A DNA stretch of 60,472 bases from a virus. Of the stretch, positions 58,710 through 60,472 are shown piece after piece. Under the pieces are notes generated by a model that saw only the letters and a list, made by a program, of their open reading frames with translations, was not told the DNA's origin and searched no databases. The stretch lies in IMG/VR virus record IMGVR_UViG_3300026519_000014, positions 1 through 60,472 of that record. One strand, given 5' to 3'. Numbering within the stretch: position 1 is the first letter of the stretch; each line of letters starts with the position of its first letter. The position numbers and the translations under genes were made by a program.

Positions 58710-60472
58710 TGGAAGATCAAGTCCCTATTATAGAAGTAGATCATGAAGCTGCTGCAGGATTTGCTTACCTTGGAAGTGAAGAAGGATTAGATGAGGCCAT
58801 AAAAGCCCAAAGAATACAAAAACTCAGAAAAACTATTAAAGGTACTTATAATAAAGAAGTACTGTATAATACTAAATTTACCCACACTGATTTATTTTCT
58901 GTTGCTGCTGCCCATAAGAAAAAATATGGGGTTTATTGTACTGCTCCTTTTGGTTCTAAAGCCTATAGGGAATATTGGTTGGAGCAGGGAAGAAGAAGTT
59001 TAGAAGGGTATAAGAATCCTGTTACCGGAGTTTGGGTTACCGGCTATCATTACTTTTTTCTTAATTTTAAACAACTGGAAATAGTAGATGACCCTTATTC
59101 TCCTGTTTCTACTAAAAGTACGTCTTTTCCCAGGTTTTGGGCTATTCACTGGCATTGGTTTATGGCTGTACAAGAAGCCGAAGAAAATGGTAAACATATT
59201 TGTTTACTAAAACCCAGAGGAACTGGTTTTTCTGAATTATTTTCTTCTATGGGAGCCAGGGATTATACTTTAAGAAAGAGAAAAAAGAGTTTTTATTTTG
59301 CTTCCCATAAAGATTATCTTTTAGGTGAAGGTATTGTACAAAAAGTATGGGATAACCTTGAATATTTAAATCAACATACAGAAAGAGGATTTAAAAGGTT
59401 AAGACAAAAAAAAGATACAGACTACCATAAAAGAGCATCTGAAGTTACCAGAAAAGGAGATGAAGTTTGGAAAGGTGGAGAAATTTTTGCCAGGATTTTA
59501 GATAATCCCAATAAAGCAAGGGGAGCAAGGGGATATAAGATATATTATGAAGAAGGAGGTTCTTTTGATAAAGTTGATATAGCCTGGAATATTGCCAGAC
59601 CTTTAGTAGAACAAGGAGGCATTGCTACAGGAACTCAAATATTATGGGGAACAGGAGGTGAAAGTGGGGCTGGTATTGCAGGACTTGAAGATATATTCAG
59701 GCATCCAAAAGCTTATAATTGTTTGGAGTTTGATAATTGTTGGGAAAAAGACCAAGGAGGAAAGCCTCATGGATTCTTTTTTCCAGTAGAAGCCTGTATG
59801 GATAGGTTTATGGATAAAGATGGAAATCCTGATTTTGAAGCTGGCAGAGCTTATCATTTAATGGAAAGAGCTACTATTAGGGAGGATAAACCTGAAAAAG
59901 AAGATAAATATATTGCAGAATATCCATTTACAGTTACAGAATGTCTTTTAAGAATTTCTTCAAATCATTTTCCTATTGCTGAACTGCAAAGACAAAAACT
60001 AAGGGTGCTTAATGATAAAGGAATACAGGGCTTCTTAAAATATGGGGATATAGTAAGAGATACGGAAAAAGGAGGATTTAAGTTTAAATTAGACCCTAAA
60101 GGTAAAAAAAGAGCAATTCAGGAATATCCCCATGACCAGGGGGGAGATTTATCTGGATGTGTAACTATGATAGAAGCTCCTTATACAGACCAATTAGGCC
60201 ATGTTCCTGCTAATATGTATTATGTATTAGTTGACCCCTTTTATAAAGATGATTCTACAGATAGAACTTCACTTGGAGCTATTTATGTCTATAAAGCAAT
60301 TAATAATTTTTCTGCTTCTGAAGGAGATATTATAGTAGCTTGGTATGTAGGCAGACCAAGAACTACAGATAAATTTCATAAAATAGTTTTTGATTTAGCC
60401 AGATTTTATGGAGCTACAGTACAGTCTGAAATTGCAGGAGGGGGAAAAGGGCTGTATGATTATGCTAAAATA
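58709..60472 (+). CDS. terL: Terminase large subunit, 3'-truncated
   Basis: 588 codons are visible and the frame is still open at the window end. The ATPase begins CLLKPRGTGFSEL (P-loop 168-175, with the Lys shifted upstream of GTG, as in several terminases). Walker B is IYYEEGGSF near 280. The nuclease domain starts YVLVDPFYKDDSTDRTSLGA near 505 with the first metal-binding Asp. It packages concatemeric DNA into the procapsid. The C-terminus and the portal gene are expected just outside the window. Confidence 0.88.
   Translation, partial: MEDQVPIIEVDHEAAAGFAYLGSEEGLDEAIKAQRIQKLRKTIKGTYNKEVLYNTKFTHTDLFSVAAAHKKKYGVYCTAPFGSKAYREYWLEQGRRSLEGYKNPVTGVWVTGYHYFFLNFKQLEIVDDPYSPVSTKSTSFPRFWAIHWHWFMAVQEAEENGKHICLLKPRGTGFSELFSSMGARDYTLRKRKKSFYFASHKDYLLGEGIVQKVWDNLEYLNQHTERGFKRLRQKKDTDYHKRASEVTRKGDEVWKGGEIFARILDNPNKARGARGYKIYYEEGGSFDKVDIAWNIARPLVEQGGIATGTQILWGTGGESGAGIAGLEDIFRHPKAYNCLEFDNCWEKDQGGKPHGFFFPVEACMDRFMDKDGNPDFEAGRAYHLMERATIREDKPEKEDKYIAEYPFTVTECLLRISSNHFPIAELQRQKLRVLNDKGIQGFLKYGDIVRDTEKGGFKFKLDPKGKKRAIQEYPHDQGGDLSGCVTMIEAPYTDQLGHVPANMYYVLVDPFYKDDSTDRTSLGAIYVYKAINNFSASEGDIIVAWYVGRPRTTDKFHKIVFDLARFYGATVQSEIAGGGKGLYDYAKI

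Noticed and set aside
1-60472. CRISPR array, transposase or integrase
   Set aside because: No regular direct-repeat/spacer pattern and no recombinase motif seen in any frame.

Overview
The window looks like about two thirds of a crAss-like phage genome (Crassvirales) infecting a Bacteroidota host. The evidence is a virion-module order of muzzle/stabilisation-like protein, tail or cargo proteins and one giant RNA-polymerase-like polypeptide with a DFDVD motif and an HExxH zincin site, followed by an oppositely transcribed replication block (family A DNA polymerase, DnaB-like and SF2 helicases, DnaG-like primase, Sak4-like ATPase, RusA). The DNA is very AT-rich. Starts are preceded by A-rich leaders rather than Shine-Dalgarno boxes, and two early proteins carry Bacteroidota-like signal peptides. 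TAA, TGA and TAG all end genes, so the standard code is used. The first gene is cut at its 5' end and the terminase at its 3' end; portal, capsid and the rest of the tail genes presumably lie outside the window.

Layout. 1-23001 (+): muzzle-like protein, a 1125-residue virion protein with a muramidase-like region, a 651-residue cargo-like protein and a 4799-residue polymerase/zincin protein. Between the second and third genes lies a ~0.6 kb structured non-coding region. A bidirectional terminator at 23001-23032 separates this block from a leftward block (about 23.0-52.1 kb). Read in the direction of transcription, that block holds: small genes with a type III anti-CRISPR ring-nuclease homologue (DUF1874/AcrIII-1); small membrane and secreted proteins; an ~0.8 kb structured non-coding RNA candidate (46346-47160); DNA polymerase I; many small unknown genes; helicases, recombination ATPase and primase; a ubiquitin-like conjugation cassette (Ubl, E2-like, JAMM protease, E1); RusA; a secreted phosphodiester-glycosidase-like protein; and an accessory island of small genes at 23.5-27.4 kb. 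52.1-53.3 kb is a repeat- and palindrome-rich non-coding region, a candidate origin. 53312-60472 carries Dps, a short leftward pair with a PD-(D/E)XK nuclease, a divergent promoter with a 14-bp perfect inverted repeat, and a rightward packaging operon ending in the terminase large subunit.

The two most interesting systems are (1) the ubiquitin-like cassette, related in content to plasmid PRTRC cassettes and bacterial Ubl antiphage operons but embedded in phage replication genes, with an intrinsic terminator between the Ubl gene and the enzyme genes; and (2) a set of hairpin-dense non-coding regions (6073-6600, 46346-47160, 50118-50183, 51355-51443) that share a CTATCC core and have stems of up to 17 perfect base pairs. 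Ten genes shorter than 60 codons were added by reading the gaps between larger genes.
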